A DNA stretch of 64,000 bases from Photorhabdus asymbiotica (GTDB lineage Bacteria; Pseudomonadota; Gammaproteobacteria; Enterobacterales; Enterobacteriaceae). The stretch spans positions 1,054,001 to 1,118,000 of the forward strand of contig NZ_RBLJ01000002.1 in NCBI RefSeq assembly GCF_003634575.1. Reading direction: 5' to 3'. Below the pieces are notes generated by a model. The model was not told the origin of the DNA, did no database searches, and saw nothing but the letters and a program-made list of their open reading frames with translations. Positions 8,112 to 17,118 of this stretch are shown here, piece by piece. Numbering within the stretch: the stretch's first letter is position 1; the number at the start of each line of letters is the position of its first letter. Position numbers and translations under genes: made by a program.

Positions 8112-9242
8112 TTATTTATTCCTCGCTTGCATTAAAATTCGTTTCCCAATCCATGCTATTACAGGCACAGCCATTGAATTTCCGATTGCCCGGTAACGGT
8201 GACCATCAGGACAATCAGCCGAAGCCTTGCCATTCCACGGAATTTGGGTGTGATTATCGGGAAAACCCTGCAACCACTCGCACTCAATAGTCGTTAAACG
8301 GCGCACGACACCCCGCGTTGCGATCAGGTCAGTGGCGCTTTTATCGTCCCTAGCTCTCAGGGTTGAAGAAATATCATCCGTTCGGTACTCACCAAACGAG
8401 AGCAGACGGTATGTTGATATCAGCCCACTGCCACGCTGAGAAAACAGCTCCTGATTGCTCATTCCAATATCGCTAACGTCGTGGCTCTGGTTTAATGTCG
8501 GATGCGGGTTTAGTCCTGACTCCCAGTGGCTGCCGATAACAACACGGTTTCCAGCATTTCCGGTAATTGCTTTCTCCGCCGTTTCGCGCGGTTCAAAATG
8601 CCGGCGCACGCTGTCCGGCTCAAAAAGTATTTTTGCGGGACAGATGTCTGTTCTAGCACTTGCGACAACAAACACACGGCGACGTCGTTGGGCCACTCCA
8701 AAATATTGAGCGTCCAGCACTCGCCATGCAACAACTCTTTATGGTCCAGACACATAACCTGAGTTCGTCCATTTTTTCCCTGACGGCTGCAATGGTTCAT
8801 CTTCTCCGGCAAGTCCCGCAAGAAAACAACCAAAGGCATTATCTTTACTGGATAGAACTCCGGGGACATTTTCCCAGACGATAATTGAAGGCTGTTCGCC
8901 GTTTGCTGCTCTGACTGAATCAATGACATTTGCCAACTCCACGAATGATAATGTTAGTTTTCCCCGTTCATCGTCCAACCCATTACGCAAACCTGCAATG
9001 CTAAACGCCTGACAGGGTGTACCACCAACCAGAATATCCAGCGCATCGGCTAGATTTTCGGTAATCATGGCGGGGATTTCTGCCATATCCCCCAGATTTC
9101 GGACATAAGGCCAGTGATATTGCAGTACCGCGCTGGGGAATTTTTCGGTTTCACTGAACCATGCCGGAGACATACCCAGCGGTTCCCATGCCACACTGAC
9201 AGCTTCAATACCGGAACAAACCGAGCCGAAACGCATATTCAC
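8112..9242 (-). pseudogene. C5-cytosine DNA methyltransferase (phage Dcm-like), in-frame stop
   Basis: One continuous frame of about 376 codons interrupted by a single TAA at 8741-8739. Before the stop are motif I (FGSVCSGIEAVSVAWEPLG), the catalytic PCQ in GGTPCQAFSIAG and motif VI (ENVPG). After it come motif VIII (GVAQRRRRVF) and the closing RAIGNSMAVPV. Homologues usually have a sense codon at this position, so CAA to TAA is the simplest event. The target-recognition region and closing motifs lie after the stop, so the truncated product should be inactive. The start overlaps the gene A stop by 4 bp. Confidence 0.85.
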
Positions 9243-11367
9243 GATAGGTTTTTCCTCATTTCACCAATATTCTTAATCCGCCGCCGCAACACATCGCAGC
9301 GTTCCTCCTTCTGCCGTTCCGTCTCTATCGGAATAAAGCTGCCATCCGCCCGTAACCTGAACGACTGTTCACCAATGTTAATTTTTCCCCCAATGATTAA
9401 TGATTTCGCCATAGCCCGGCAAAAATCCATCCCGATTGAATCCGCATAATCGATAATTTTTTCGACTAACCGCTCACCCCCGCTGACCGTACCGTAACTC
9501 CCCGTACAGTTATTGACAGAACTCCAAGGGGCAGAAACCCCCAACCCCCTCCCTTTAACATCAGCGTTAACTTTCGGCACAATTTGCCATTTGACCTCAC
9601 GAGTAAGATAAGAAGAAGATTCCCCGATACGGGGTGAGTAGACACCTGAAATACGTTGTACATCCTCACCGTAGTCATTGCCCTGTTCAGTGATTTCATA
9701 GGACAACCGCACGGTTAAATCTTTCCGTGCCACCAATGGCCCACCCTGAAATTCGGTGTAAGCGAACCAATCTCCCACATCCGCAGCAAATCGGACATTA
9801 TCCATATCTGCATCAGACAAGATTTGCTCATCACCACTCAAACGACGCAATTCTCGCCAGACGGAAACCGGCGCACCGCCGATCTGCTGAAACTACCGGA
9901 TACGCCAGCGACTCGCCCAGGCAGAAACAGACCGTGACATATCCTTAAGAAGTTGACCTGTTTCCCCATCCTTTTCACCGTCCAGTGCATAACCGTCGAT
10001 ATTCTTAGAGATGTACTTGGCGATATAGCCCGTGGCCGAGCCTTTTGTCTTATCGATAGGCTTCACATGGAATCGTGCTTTAAGTGCCTTTTGCCCTTGT
10101 AACTCTTCTGAATCTTCCAACCGGGCGTAATAACATATGATGTCACGCATTTCATCGACATGTTCAGGACGCATAAACAGCAACATGTGCCAATGCGGCG
10201 TGCCATCATGGTGAGGTTCAACTACACGAAAACCAAAGGCGCTGATCCCTGCACGGGAATAAGCCGCCCTGATTTTCGCCCAGACGTTGCACAAATATTT
10301 TTGCGTATCGCGGGGACTGGCCCCGTTCCAATTTGAAACAAAGCCACCGACACTATGGACAGCATGATATTTTGATGGAGCCGTAATAGTATAAAATTCA
10401 CCGACATAACCAAGCTCATCAGCCAGATTTTCAAAACCGCGTATTCTTACCATCAATTCACTACGGCGGACAGCGGGATTAACCACACTACCGAGTACCA
10501 TATCTTCCAGCGGCACCCTGTCGCCCTGTTCATTCTCAACATCAAACTGTTTGATAAAATCCCAATTACGGCGCTTCTGTTCTAACCACTCACGCAGCGT
10601 ACTACGGGAAACATAGGGAGAGGCTGATTTCTGTACTTGACCTACCGCAATAGCCATATGCTCGGCGCGAATGTCACGCATTCTTTTCAAACGGGCATAC
10701 CACCATTTATCCGACATCATGCGCAGGAGACCGGCACACAACTGATCGACTGTGGCGCCTTCCCTGCCTTTGGTGAACTGCTGCCAGTAAGGGGCTGTAG
10801 TGCCGACTTGTTGAGTCAGTTTTGCTAATAACTATAGATACGGATCAAACGTTCTCTGGCATCTTGTTCGCTCGCAGGTTGTTGATTGACATACTGAGCC
10901 GATGCATTTTCGTAGTTCTCGGCTATAAAATGGGAAATTCCCCAGGCAAGCTGTCTGATATCCTTACGCTCCAGCGTAACCAATCGCTCTAATTGCTCAA
11001 TAAAGGGGAACGGAGTAACGCCGGATACCCGATTCTTGAACTGATAACGTTCAGTGACTTTATTTAGCCGTGGTAATACATTCTCGCCAAACTGACGCAA
11101 AAACGTATTAGCACAGCGGCGACCATTACACCCTGACTGGGTAAATATTTTTTTGTACCGAGTAGCAAAATAGAGCGCCAAAAAATCGGGCAGATTGCCG
11201 ACAATATTATGGCGCCAGCCATGATCGTCAGGATTCACCTGCCACATAATCTGTTCAGCTAACGTTGATTCGCGGGGCAAACCGGGTTTGAACATCTCAT
11301 ATTGCAGGCGTTTTGACTTCTGGTAATCGCTGTTGTGTTCCTGCAACAAATCGATTAATTCACTCAT
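9239..11367 (-). pseudogene. A: Replication initiator (P2 gpA), one frameshift plus one amber stop
   Basis: Three pieces make one gpA of about 709 codons. Piece 1 (11367 to about 10825) starts MSELIDLLQEHNSDYQKSK. A one-base deletion near 10825-10830 (TATTAGC for TATTTAGC, coding strand) shifts the frame. Piece 2 carries the HUH nickase motif GTPHWHMLLF and the paired catalytic tyrosines of GYIAKYISKNIDGY, then ends at an in-frame TAG (9895-9893) after SRWRIR. Piece 3 continues FQQIGGAPVSVWREL to 9239. gpA nicks ori to start rolling-circle replication, so the prophage cannot replicate this way. Start and stop overlap the neighbouring genes by 4 bp. Confidence 0.88.
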
Positions 11368-11903
11368 GCACTCGCCTCTAACATCGCAATAATCTCTATT
11401 GCTGGCTGACGGTCACCATTAACGGCAATGGTGCTCGGTGCTTCTATTTTATGGATAGTGAACCCCAGATCAGCATAAAGTTCTTTAGCTTCAATGGAAT
11501 TGGAAACGGTGACAGGAACACACAATAATTCATTGAGCTGTTTCAGAGAAGTAGCAAGCTCCTGATGGTCATTATGAGAAAAGCCATTTTTGCAATACTG
11601 CGTGAAATTAACGCCTTTGGTGAAATAGGGAGGATCGCAATAAACCACATCCCCAAAATCAACTATTTTCAGTATTTCGCGCCAATCGGCACAATGGATA
11701 GAGGTAATCTTGGATTTCTTAGCAAACTCCAATATTTTCGTTGCAGGAAAGTAAGTTTTTTTATAGTTCCCAAAAGGTACATTGAATTCACCTCTTGAGT
11801 TATAACGGCACAGGCCATTAAAACAATGCCGGTTTAGAAACAAAAATACCGATGCGTGCCATATCTGTGATTTATATTTTACATCGTCAGAATTAAATAC
11901 ACA
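11364..11903 (-). pseudogene. DNA adenine methyltransferase (D12 class), 5'-truncated
   Basis: Conserved sequence starts at about FLFLNRHCFNGLCRYNSRGE, which in full-length Dam proteins is roughly 90 residues in. It then runs through VVYCDPPYF (catalytic DPPY) to the C-terminus MLEASA. The S-adenosylmethionine-binding motif I and upstream residues are missing. The open frame stops at a TGA at 11906-11904 with no usable ATG. Deletion of the 5' part is the simplest explanation. The stop overlaps gene A by 4 bp, suggesting an original dam-A-dcm operon. Confidence 0.78.
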
Positions 11904-12041
11904 TCATATTGAGTATTCACCATCACTGACCTGATATTGGGTAATGTGAACTACGACGTTCTTGCGTAAAGGCCGAATAAGTAATTTTCCAAATTTTACC
12001 CGCCCCTTTTTGTATTCCTCTGGTGTTAGGATCTGAGTCAT
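11904..12041 (-). CDS. Small hypothetical phage protein
   Basis: A 45-residue frame, MTQILTPEEYKKGRVKFGKL followed by a basic, beta-prone tail ending QVSDGEYSI. It sits between the cox remnant and the dam remnant, where P2-like phages carry small early genes. Its stop codon is the TGA that bounds the dam remnant, so it may abut or partly include a deletion junction. I do not recognise the family. Confidence 0.35.
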   Translation of the reverse strand: MTQILTPEEYKKGRVKFGKLLIRPLRKNVVVHITQYQVSDGEYSI

Positions 12042-12051
12042 AACACGCACC

Positions 12052-12324
12052 TTATAGCCCAATCCACAATAGCCACGCATCACACTATTCTTTTGGCCGG
12101 TTGTAGAATGCCTCGCGCATAGCACGATTAAACTCAGGAACATAAATCCACTTCTCCCCTACCCTAGCTTTTGGTTTACTCGGATCACGCCATTCAATAA
12201 GTGGCAACTTGTTCTGCTTTACCATTTCTTGAACAGCTGCTTCTTTTTTACCGATCAACGCCGCAAATTTTGGATACGGTACTGCATCAACTGGATATTC
12301 AACCTTGTACGCTTCTTCACTCAT
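12052..12324 (-). pseudogene. cox: P2 Cox-like excisionase/repressor, in-frame amber
   Basis: The frame begins MSEEAYKVEYPVDAVPYPKF and matches P2 Cox along its length: AALIGKKEAAVQEMVKQNKL, WRDPSKPKARVGEKWIYVPE and FYNRPKE. A TAG at 12087-12085 follows, after which CDAWLLWIGL continues in frame to a TAA at 12054-12052. P2 Cox has the equivalent tail (PKEIRDGWLMWLGLGEPR). Only about 10 residues are lost, so the 79-residue product might keep some DNA binding. Cox controls the lysis/lysogeny switch and directs excision. Confidence 0.72.
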
Positions 12325-12455
12325 TTGTTAACCTCGTTAGATCAAACACCTTTAAACCCGTTCTAACACTGTTTACAAGGTGTTTTGCTCGTGCTTGATG
12401 GTTCCGACTTTTACACCACCAAGCGAATACTAGATCAATACTCGGAACTAAGTCA
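12325..12455. promoter_or_regulatory. Divergent early switch region between cox and repressor
   Basis: The 131 bp between the cox and repressor starts must hold the two face-to-face promoters of the P2-type switch. An inverted repeat AAACACCTT (12344-12352) / AAGGTGTTT (12377-12385) and a repeated TAGATCAA (12338 and 12432 regions) are candidate operators. Which protein binds which element is not decidable here. Confidence 0.4.
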
Positions 12456-12749
12456 ATGAACATAGGAGAAAAAATAAAGGCCATGCGTAATGCAGAGAAC
12501 CTGAGTCAATCACAATTCTGTGAAATCATGCAGCTCCCCCTTAGCACATTAAAAAAATTAGAGGGAGGACATAACGAACCCGGCTGGAACACACTTTCTA
12601 AATTAACTCAACACCCTAAGTTCAAAAAATATACTCTGTGGCTAATGACTGACACTACAGCACCGGAAGCTGGTCAAGTCTCGCCGGCTATCTCGCACAA
12701 TGGGCCAGAGAACGAAACCTCATTCCACTCAAGCCAGAAAATTGGCTAG
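12456..12749 (+). CDS. P2-family phage repressor (C-like)
   Basis: A 97-residue protein with an N-terminal Cro/C1 helix-turn-helix (residues about 4-60: MNIGEKIKAMRNAENLSQSQ, then LPLSTLKKLEGGHNEPGWNT). KYTLWLMTDTTAPEAGQVSP follows, a pattern I know from short repressors of P2-like prophages. It is divergent from cox and immediately upstream of the integrase, the P2 arrangement. It would maintain lysogeny. The frame is intact. A second open frame overlaps its 3' half and is noted in the findings. Confidence 0.72.
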   Translation: MNIGEKIKAMRNAENLSQSQFCEIMQLPLSTLKKLEGGHNEPGWNTLSKLTQHPKFKKYTLWLMTDTTAPEAGQVSPAISHNGPENETSFHSSQKIG

Positions 12750-12815
12750 ATATTTGTTATGCGTATGCTGACGAGTTGTGGTCACAATCTGTCAGTTTCA
12801 TCGAAGGGCTTACTT

Positions 12816-13801
12816 ATGGCAATTAAGAAGCTCAATGATGGACGCTACGAAGTGGATGTAAGACCCTACGGCAGCACAGGAACAAGACTCCGTAGGAAAT
12901 TTAATAAGAAAAAGTGAAGCAGTTGCCTTTGAACGTTACACGCTCACACAGGCTAGCAATAGTGAACCATCCACCACGAATGATAAGACACAATTTAGTG
13001 ATTTCATCAATATTTGGTGGCTATATTACGGACAAAACACAGACAATGGAGCAATAGAGAAGCGACATCTCACCAAAACAATGAGGCAGCTTAACAACCC
13101 CATAATAGGTCACCTCACAAAGAGAGTCATCATGGAACATAGGGGAAAACGGCTGGCTGATGGAATAAGCGCGAAAACTGTAAATCGAGATATGTACAGA
13201 CTATCCGGTATGTTCTCGACTTTAATAAAAATTGAGGAATTTACTGACACAAATCCTCTACAAGGATTAGAACCATTAAGCGAGAAAAATGTTGCTATGA
13301 CCTATCTCACAACACCAGAGATAGAACTACTGCTTAATTCTCTAAATAAAGAGGAAAAAAAGCTGGCTTTACTTTGCCTTAGCACTGGCGCTCTCTGGGG
13401 GGAAGCGGAAAGTCTGGCAGCTCAACAGGTATTAAAAGGCCGTGTAATTTTTCTAAATACCAAAAATGGAGATCAACGCATCGTTCCCATTTCTGACAAA
13501 TTAGAGAAAGAAATCCGTGGTAAAAAGAAAATGGGCAAGCTGTTCAATGTTGACTACATAAATTTCTGTAAGATCTTACATGTAGTAAAGCCCGACTTAC
13601 CTAAAGGACAAGCAACTCATGTCCTCAGACACACTTTTGCCAGCCACTTCATGATGAAATGGAGGGAATATAATTGCATTACAACAGATATTAGGGCACG
13701 CCAGCATAATCCAAACAATGGTCTATGCACACCTTGCCCCGGACTATCTGCAACATGCTATTACATTAAACCCTCTTAAGGGTGGGATAGACGTAGAATA
13801 A
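12816..13801 (+). pseudogene. int: P2-family tyrosine integrase, two single-base insertions
   Basis: It starts MAIKKLNDGRYEVDVRPYGS at 12816. An extra A in the A run around 12909-12913 shifts the frame. The main body runs SEAVAFERYTLTQ to ATHVLRHTFASHFMM. A second extra A in AAA at 13657-13659 shifts it again. The last part, NGGNIIALQQILGHASIIQT and then MVYAHLAPDYLQ with the catalytic Tyr, ends at the TAA at 13801. Restored, it is about 328 residues with the R-H-R-Y residues of the family. As written, no functional integrase can be made, so the prophage is locked in place unless helped in trans. Confidence 0.88.
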
Positions 13802-13809
13802 AGCTAGAG

Positions 13810-13830
13810 AGTGTGGCGAGCGTCCACACT
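13810..13830. repeat. Inverted repeat just after integrase
   Basis: AGTGTGG (13810-13816) and CCACACT (13824-13830) form a perfect 7-bp stem with a 7-base loop, 9 bp after the integrase stop. It may be a terminator without a good T run or part of the right attachment region. The left attachment site lies outside the window, so the core cannot be defined. Confidence 0.4.
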
Positions 13831-13910
13831 CAAAAACTTTCGTATACTTTCTAACCCTTTAATACTTTTTTATATTGTTGTTTTATAAAGAAATGTATTG
13901 TAAGTGACTG

Positions 13911-13935
13911 AAAAAAAACCCGCCAAATCGGCGGG
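13911..13935 (-). terminator. Rho-independent terminator of cpxP
   Basis: On the minus strand CCCGCC-GATTT-GGCGGG is followed by eight T residues (plus-strand A run 13911-13918, stem 13919-13935). It lies 78 bp after the cpxP stop and is a textbook intrinsic terminator. It also marks the chromosomal side of the prophage junction. Confidence 0.8.
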
Positions 13936-14012
13936 GGAAAAGACAGGGATGGTGTCTATGGCAAGGAAAAATTTTCGTTTACTACTAATTTACTGCTATG
14001 AATACAACAAAA

Positions 14013-14504
14013 TCAGTTCGACAACTGAGACATGTATTGCCGATGCTGCTGCTCCAATTGCACTTGCTGCTCAGGAGTCAACAGTTGATACATTTGGTGA
14101 TGAATACGAGCCATTTCTACCTGACGCTCAATATCATATTTAGCCATCTTTTCAGCCTGAGCTTTGACTGCCGCTTCATCAAAATCTTTCGCGGTCACCA
14201 GCTTACGCATTTCTTCTCGTTCTGCACGATTCATCAACATTGATGAACGCTGCTGATGTTTCTGCGCCATCAAATCACGCATTTGCTGGCGCTGGCGCTC
14301 GGTTAAAGTAATGCCATTAAACAAATGATCATTATCACCAGCTTCATTATTATGATAATGATGACCTTCGGAGCTCTTATAACCACACGATGCACAAATA
14401 CCGGGGGTTGTAGCAGCATGAGTTGTATTTGTTGTTTCAGCTAAAGATGTTGTCGAACCAACAACAAACATTGACGCAAAAACCAACGCTGCTATGTTAC
14501 GCAT
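14013..14504 (-). CDS. cpxP: Periplasmic Cpx regulator CpxP
   Basis: About 163 residues from the ATG at 14504, preferred because GAGGAG precedes it on the coding strand. It has a signal peptide ([20 protein letters not shown], cleavage near SLA|ET) and two LTxxQ motifs, LTERQRQQM and LTPEQQVQL, the hallmark of CpxP/Spy. CpxP binds the CpxA sensor domain and damps signalling, and delivers misfolded pilins to DegP. The His-rich segment [14 protein letters not shown] between signal and first LTxxQ is notable. It is divergent from cpxR with a CpxR box between, so it should be Cpx-induced. Confidence 0.93.
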   Translation of the reverse strand: MRNIAALVFASMFVVGSTTSLAETTNTTHAATTPGICASCGYKSSEGHHYHNNEAGDNDHLFNGITLTERQRQQMRDLMAQKHQQRSSMLMNRAEREEMRKLVTAKDFDEAAVKAQAEKMAKYDIERQVEMARIHHQMYQLLTPEQQVQLEQQHRQYMSQLSN

Positions 14505-14586
14505 TAAACAACTCCTCGTCCCCAAACGATATTCGATTCAATGTAGACAACTATACCTACGCGGCTGCAAACTAGCGTCAGAGCTT

Positions 14587-14601
14587 GTAAAAGAACGTAA
14601 A
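14587..14601 (+). promoter_or_regulatory. CpxR box GTAAA-N5-GTAAA
   Basis: A perfect match to the CpxR consensus (GTAAA, 5 bp, GTAAA) lies between cpxP and cpxR, 82 bp upstream of the cpxP start and 54 bp upstream of cpxR. It should let phosphorylated CpxR activate cpxP and autoregulate cpxRA. Confidence 0.85.
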
Positions 14602-14655
14602 GTCGTGGAATGGCAAAGTTTGTTATCGTATTTTTGTTCCTGGAGGAAATAATCA

Positions 14656-15351
14656 ATGCATAAAATCCTATTAGTTGATGATGACCGCGAGCTGACATCA
14701 CTATTAAAAGAATTACTTGAAATGGAAGGACTTAACGTTGTTATCGCTCATGACGGAGAGCAAGCATTAAAACTCCTTGACGAATCGATTGACTTACTAT
14801 TACTTGACATTATGATGCCGCGTAAGAATGGCATTGCAACATTAAAAGAACTACGGCTACATCATCAAACGCCAGTAATTATGCTGACAGCACGTGGAAG
14901 TGATTTGGATCGTGTTCTGGGGCTGGAATTAGGTGCCGATGACTATCTTGCCAAACCATTTAATGATCGTGAACTCGTGGCCCGTATCCGTGCTATTCTG
15001 CGCCGCTCAAATTGGAGTGAACAGCAACAAACGGACAACAGTCCTGCCACACTTCAGGTCGATAATCTACAATTAAACCCTGGCCGCCAGGAAGCCAGCT
15101 TCGCTAATCAAATATTAGATTTAACAGGAACTGAATTCACATTGCTCTATTTATTAGCTCAACATTTGGGGCAAGTTGTCTCCCGCGAACATCTAAGCCA
15201 GGAAGTCTTAGGCAAACGACTGACCCCATTTGATCGGGCAATTGATATGCATATCTCTAACCTACGCCGTAAATTACCTGAACGAGAAGATGGCCAGCCC
15301 TGGTTTAAAACTTTACGCGGTCGCGGCTACTTAATGGTTTCCGCAACATGA
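14656..15351 (+). CDS. cpxR: Response regulator CpxR
   Basis: 231 residues in the OmpR/PhoB family. The receiver domain (1-118) has the acidic pocket D8/D9, phospho-acceptor Asp51 in LLLLDIMMP and the conserved Lys in DDYLAKPF. The winged-helix DNA-binding domain follows, with LTGTEFTLLYLLAQHLGQVV and ISNLRRKLP. A strong GGAGGA precedes the start. It answers envelope protein stress through CpxA and overlaps cpxA by 4 bp. Confidence 0.97.
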   Translation: MHKILLVDDDRELTSLLKELLEMEGLNVVIAHDGEQALKLLDESIDLLLLDIMMPRKNGIATLKELRLHHQTPVIMLTARGSDLDRVLGLELGADDYLAKPFNDRELVARIRAILRRSNWSEQQQTDNSPATLQVDNLQLNPGRQEASFANQILDLTGTEFTLLYLLAQHLGQVVSREHLSQEVLGKRLTPFDRAIDMHISNLRRKLPEREDGQPWFKTLRGRGYLMVSAT

Positions 15352-16718
15352 TAAACAGCTTAACGGCCCGCATCTTCGCCATTTTCTGGTTCACTCTGGC
15401 ATTAGTCCTGATGCTGGTATTGATGGTACCGAAACTGGATTCCAGGCAATTAACCTCTCTGCTAGAAAACGAATATCGGCAGGGCGTTATGCTAGAACAA
15501 CATATTGAAGCAGAATTAGCGCAAGACCCTGCAAATGATTTACTTTGGTGGCGCCGTTTATTTCGTGCGATTGAAAAATGGGCTCCACCAGGACAACGCC
15601 TCATATTGGTGACCAGTGAAGGACGGATTATTGGCGCCCAGAGAAATGAAATGCAAGTTGTTCGCAACTTTATCGGACAATCAGATAATGCCGACCACCC
15701 TAAGAAGAAAAAATATGGCCGTTCTGAAATGCTAGGGCCATTTTCTATTCAGGATGGAGAAGATCATTACCAACTTTACTTAGTTCGTCCAGCAAATAGC
15801 CCTCAGTCGGACTTTATTAACCTCATGTTCGACCGACCACTATTGCTATTAATTGCCACTATGTTAATCAGTGCGCCGCTCCTATTATGGCTAGCCTGGA
15901 GTTTGGCTAAACCCGCCCGTAAATTAAAAAATGCCGCAGACGATGTTGCTAAAGGCAATCTACGCCAACATCCAGAGTTAGAAGCTGGCCCACAAGAATT
16001 TCTGGCCGCAGGTAACAGCTTCAATCAGATGATCAGTGTATTGGAGCGAATGGTCACCGCACAGCAACGACTCATCTCCGACATCTCCCATGAACTACGC
16101 ACGCCCCTCACCCGCCTACAACTTGCAACAGCATTACTTCGCCGCCGTCATGGTGAAAGTAAAGAATTGGAAAGAATTGAGACAGAAGCCCAACGGCTAG
16201 ACAGCATGATTAACGATCTGTTAGTACTCTCCCGCAGCCAGCATAAAAATGAGTTGCTGAGAGAAAATATTAAAATGACAGATTTATGGAACGATATTCT
16301 CGATAACGCCAGCTTTGAAGCTGAACAAATGGATAAAACCCTCGAGACAACCTCACCACCGGGTCCCTGGACCATTTACTGCAACCCATCAGCACTTGGC
16401 AGTGCTTTTGAAAATATTGTACGCAATGCCTTACGCTACTCTCACCACCACATTGCGGTGGGTTTCCACGCCGATAATCAAGGGATTACCATCACCGTTG
16501 ACGATGACGGGCCTGGCGTCAACCCGGAAGACCGCGAACATATATTCCGCCCCTTCTACCGTACAGACGAAGCCCGTGACCGAGAATCTGGCGGCACTGG
16601 CCTTGGCTTAGCCATCGTTGAAACCGCAGTTAGTCAGCATCGTGGCTGGGTACGTGCTGAAGACAGCCCACTAGGCGGCTTACGCTTGGTTATTTGGCTA
16701 CCACTTCATGGTCGGTAA
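15348..16718 (+). CDS. cpxA: Sensor histidine kinase CpxA
   Basis: 456 residues. First membrane span about 7-28, periplasmic sensor about 30-162, second span about 163-185, then a HAMP domain and phospho-acceptor His248 in ISDISHELRTPLTR. The ATPase domain has N, G1 and G2 boxes (NIVRNALRYS, DDDGPGV, GGTGLGLAIV). It is an inner-membrane sensor of misfolded envelope proteins that phosphorylates CpxR. Its last codons and downstream DNA are repeated at about 33467, in front of the second O-antigen cluster. Confidence 0.97.
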   Translation: MINSLTARIFAIFWFTLALVLMLVLMVPKLDSRQLTSLLENEYRQGVMLEQHIEAELAQDPANDLLWWRRLFRAIEKWAPPGQRLILVTSEGRIIGAQRNEMQVVRNFIGQSDNADHPKKKKYGRSEMLGPFSIQDGEDHYQLYLVRPANSPQSDFINLMFDRPLLLLIATMLISAPLLLWLAWSLAKPARKLKNAADDVAKGNLRQHPELEAGPQEFLAAGNSFNQMISVLERMVTAQQRLISDISHELRTPLTRLQLATALLRRRHGESKELERIETEAQRLDSMINDLLVLSRSQHKNELLRENIKMTDLWNDILDNASFEAEQMDKTLETTSPPGPWTIYCNPSALGSAFENIVRNALRYSHHHIAVGFHADNQGITITVDDDGPGVNPEDREHIFRPFYRTDEARDRESGGTGLGLAIVETAVSQHRGWVRAEDSPLGGLRLVIWLPLHGR

Positions 16719-16947
16719 TACAGATTCCTTCCAACCTTATTCTACAAATTAATTAAACAGATAAATTTTTATTATGCTTGACCCGGAGAGTCTGACGGTT
16801 TAACCTCCCCTGTTATTCATTAAAAACACTTATATTTTTTGCTTTTTAATTACAGCCGACAAAAACATTGGAAAATCAAAACAATAGGTAAAATCATAAA
16901 ATTCCACGGAATTCTGGGAGCCAATAACCTAGTGCGGTAGCTTTGTT
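16697..16947 (+). repeat. Long direct repeat, copy 1 (cpxA 3' end plus JUMPstart leader)
   Basis: This stretch, from the last codons of cpxA through the JUMPstart, has a recognisable copy at 33467-33714. The two agree at GCTACCACTTCATGG, in several internal blocks (for example TTGGAAAATCAA) and are identical over the last 36 bp. The middle has diverged by substitutions and small indels. This copy is original, since cpxA is complete here. Confidence 0.85.
16912..16947 (+). promoter_or_regulatory. JUMPstart/ops element of O-antigen cluster 1
   Basis: The 36-bp block matches the JUMPstart consensus (CTGGTAGC...AAGCCAGGGGCGGTAGCGT) and ends with the ops core GCGGTAGCTTTG (16934-16945). In enterobacteria ops pauses RNA polymerase and recruits RfaH, allowing transcription of long polysaccharide operons. 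It lies 172 bp upstream of wbpA in a 400-bp gap (16719-17118) that otherwise holds only AT-rich leader; the promoter is probably in 16740-16900 but is not resolved. Confidence 0.85.
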
Positions 16948-17118
16948 ATTACATTATTTATTATTCCAATAATATATCTTAAACAACCTATTTAAAATAG
17001 ATTGTTAAAGTTTCACTTGCCAAATAAAACTTGTAAAAATAGATAGCATTCTATTAAAAACCAAATGTAATTTATTTTCACAATTTCATTTTTAAGTCAT
17101 CATCTTAAAAGGCGAAAT

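Noticed and set aside
8510-8929. Long minus-strand frame across the dcm stop codon
   Set aside because: It is another frame over the methylase; the conserved motifs on both sides are in the dcm frame, so this is a shadow.
8739-12087. Recoded stop codons or a lineage with a reassigned stop
   Set aside because: Both TAA and TAG are involved, neighbouring core genes end normally with these codons, and frameshifts also occur in the same prophage; pseudogene decay is simpler.
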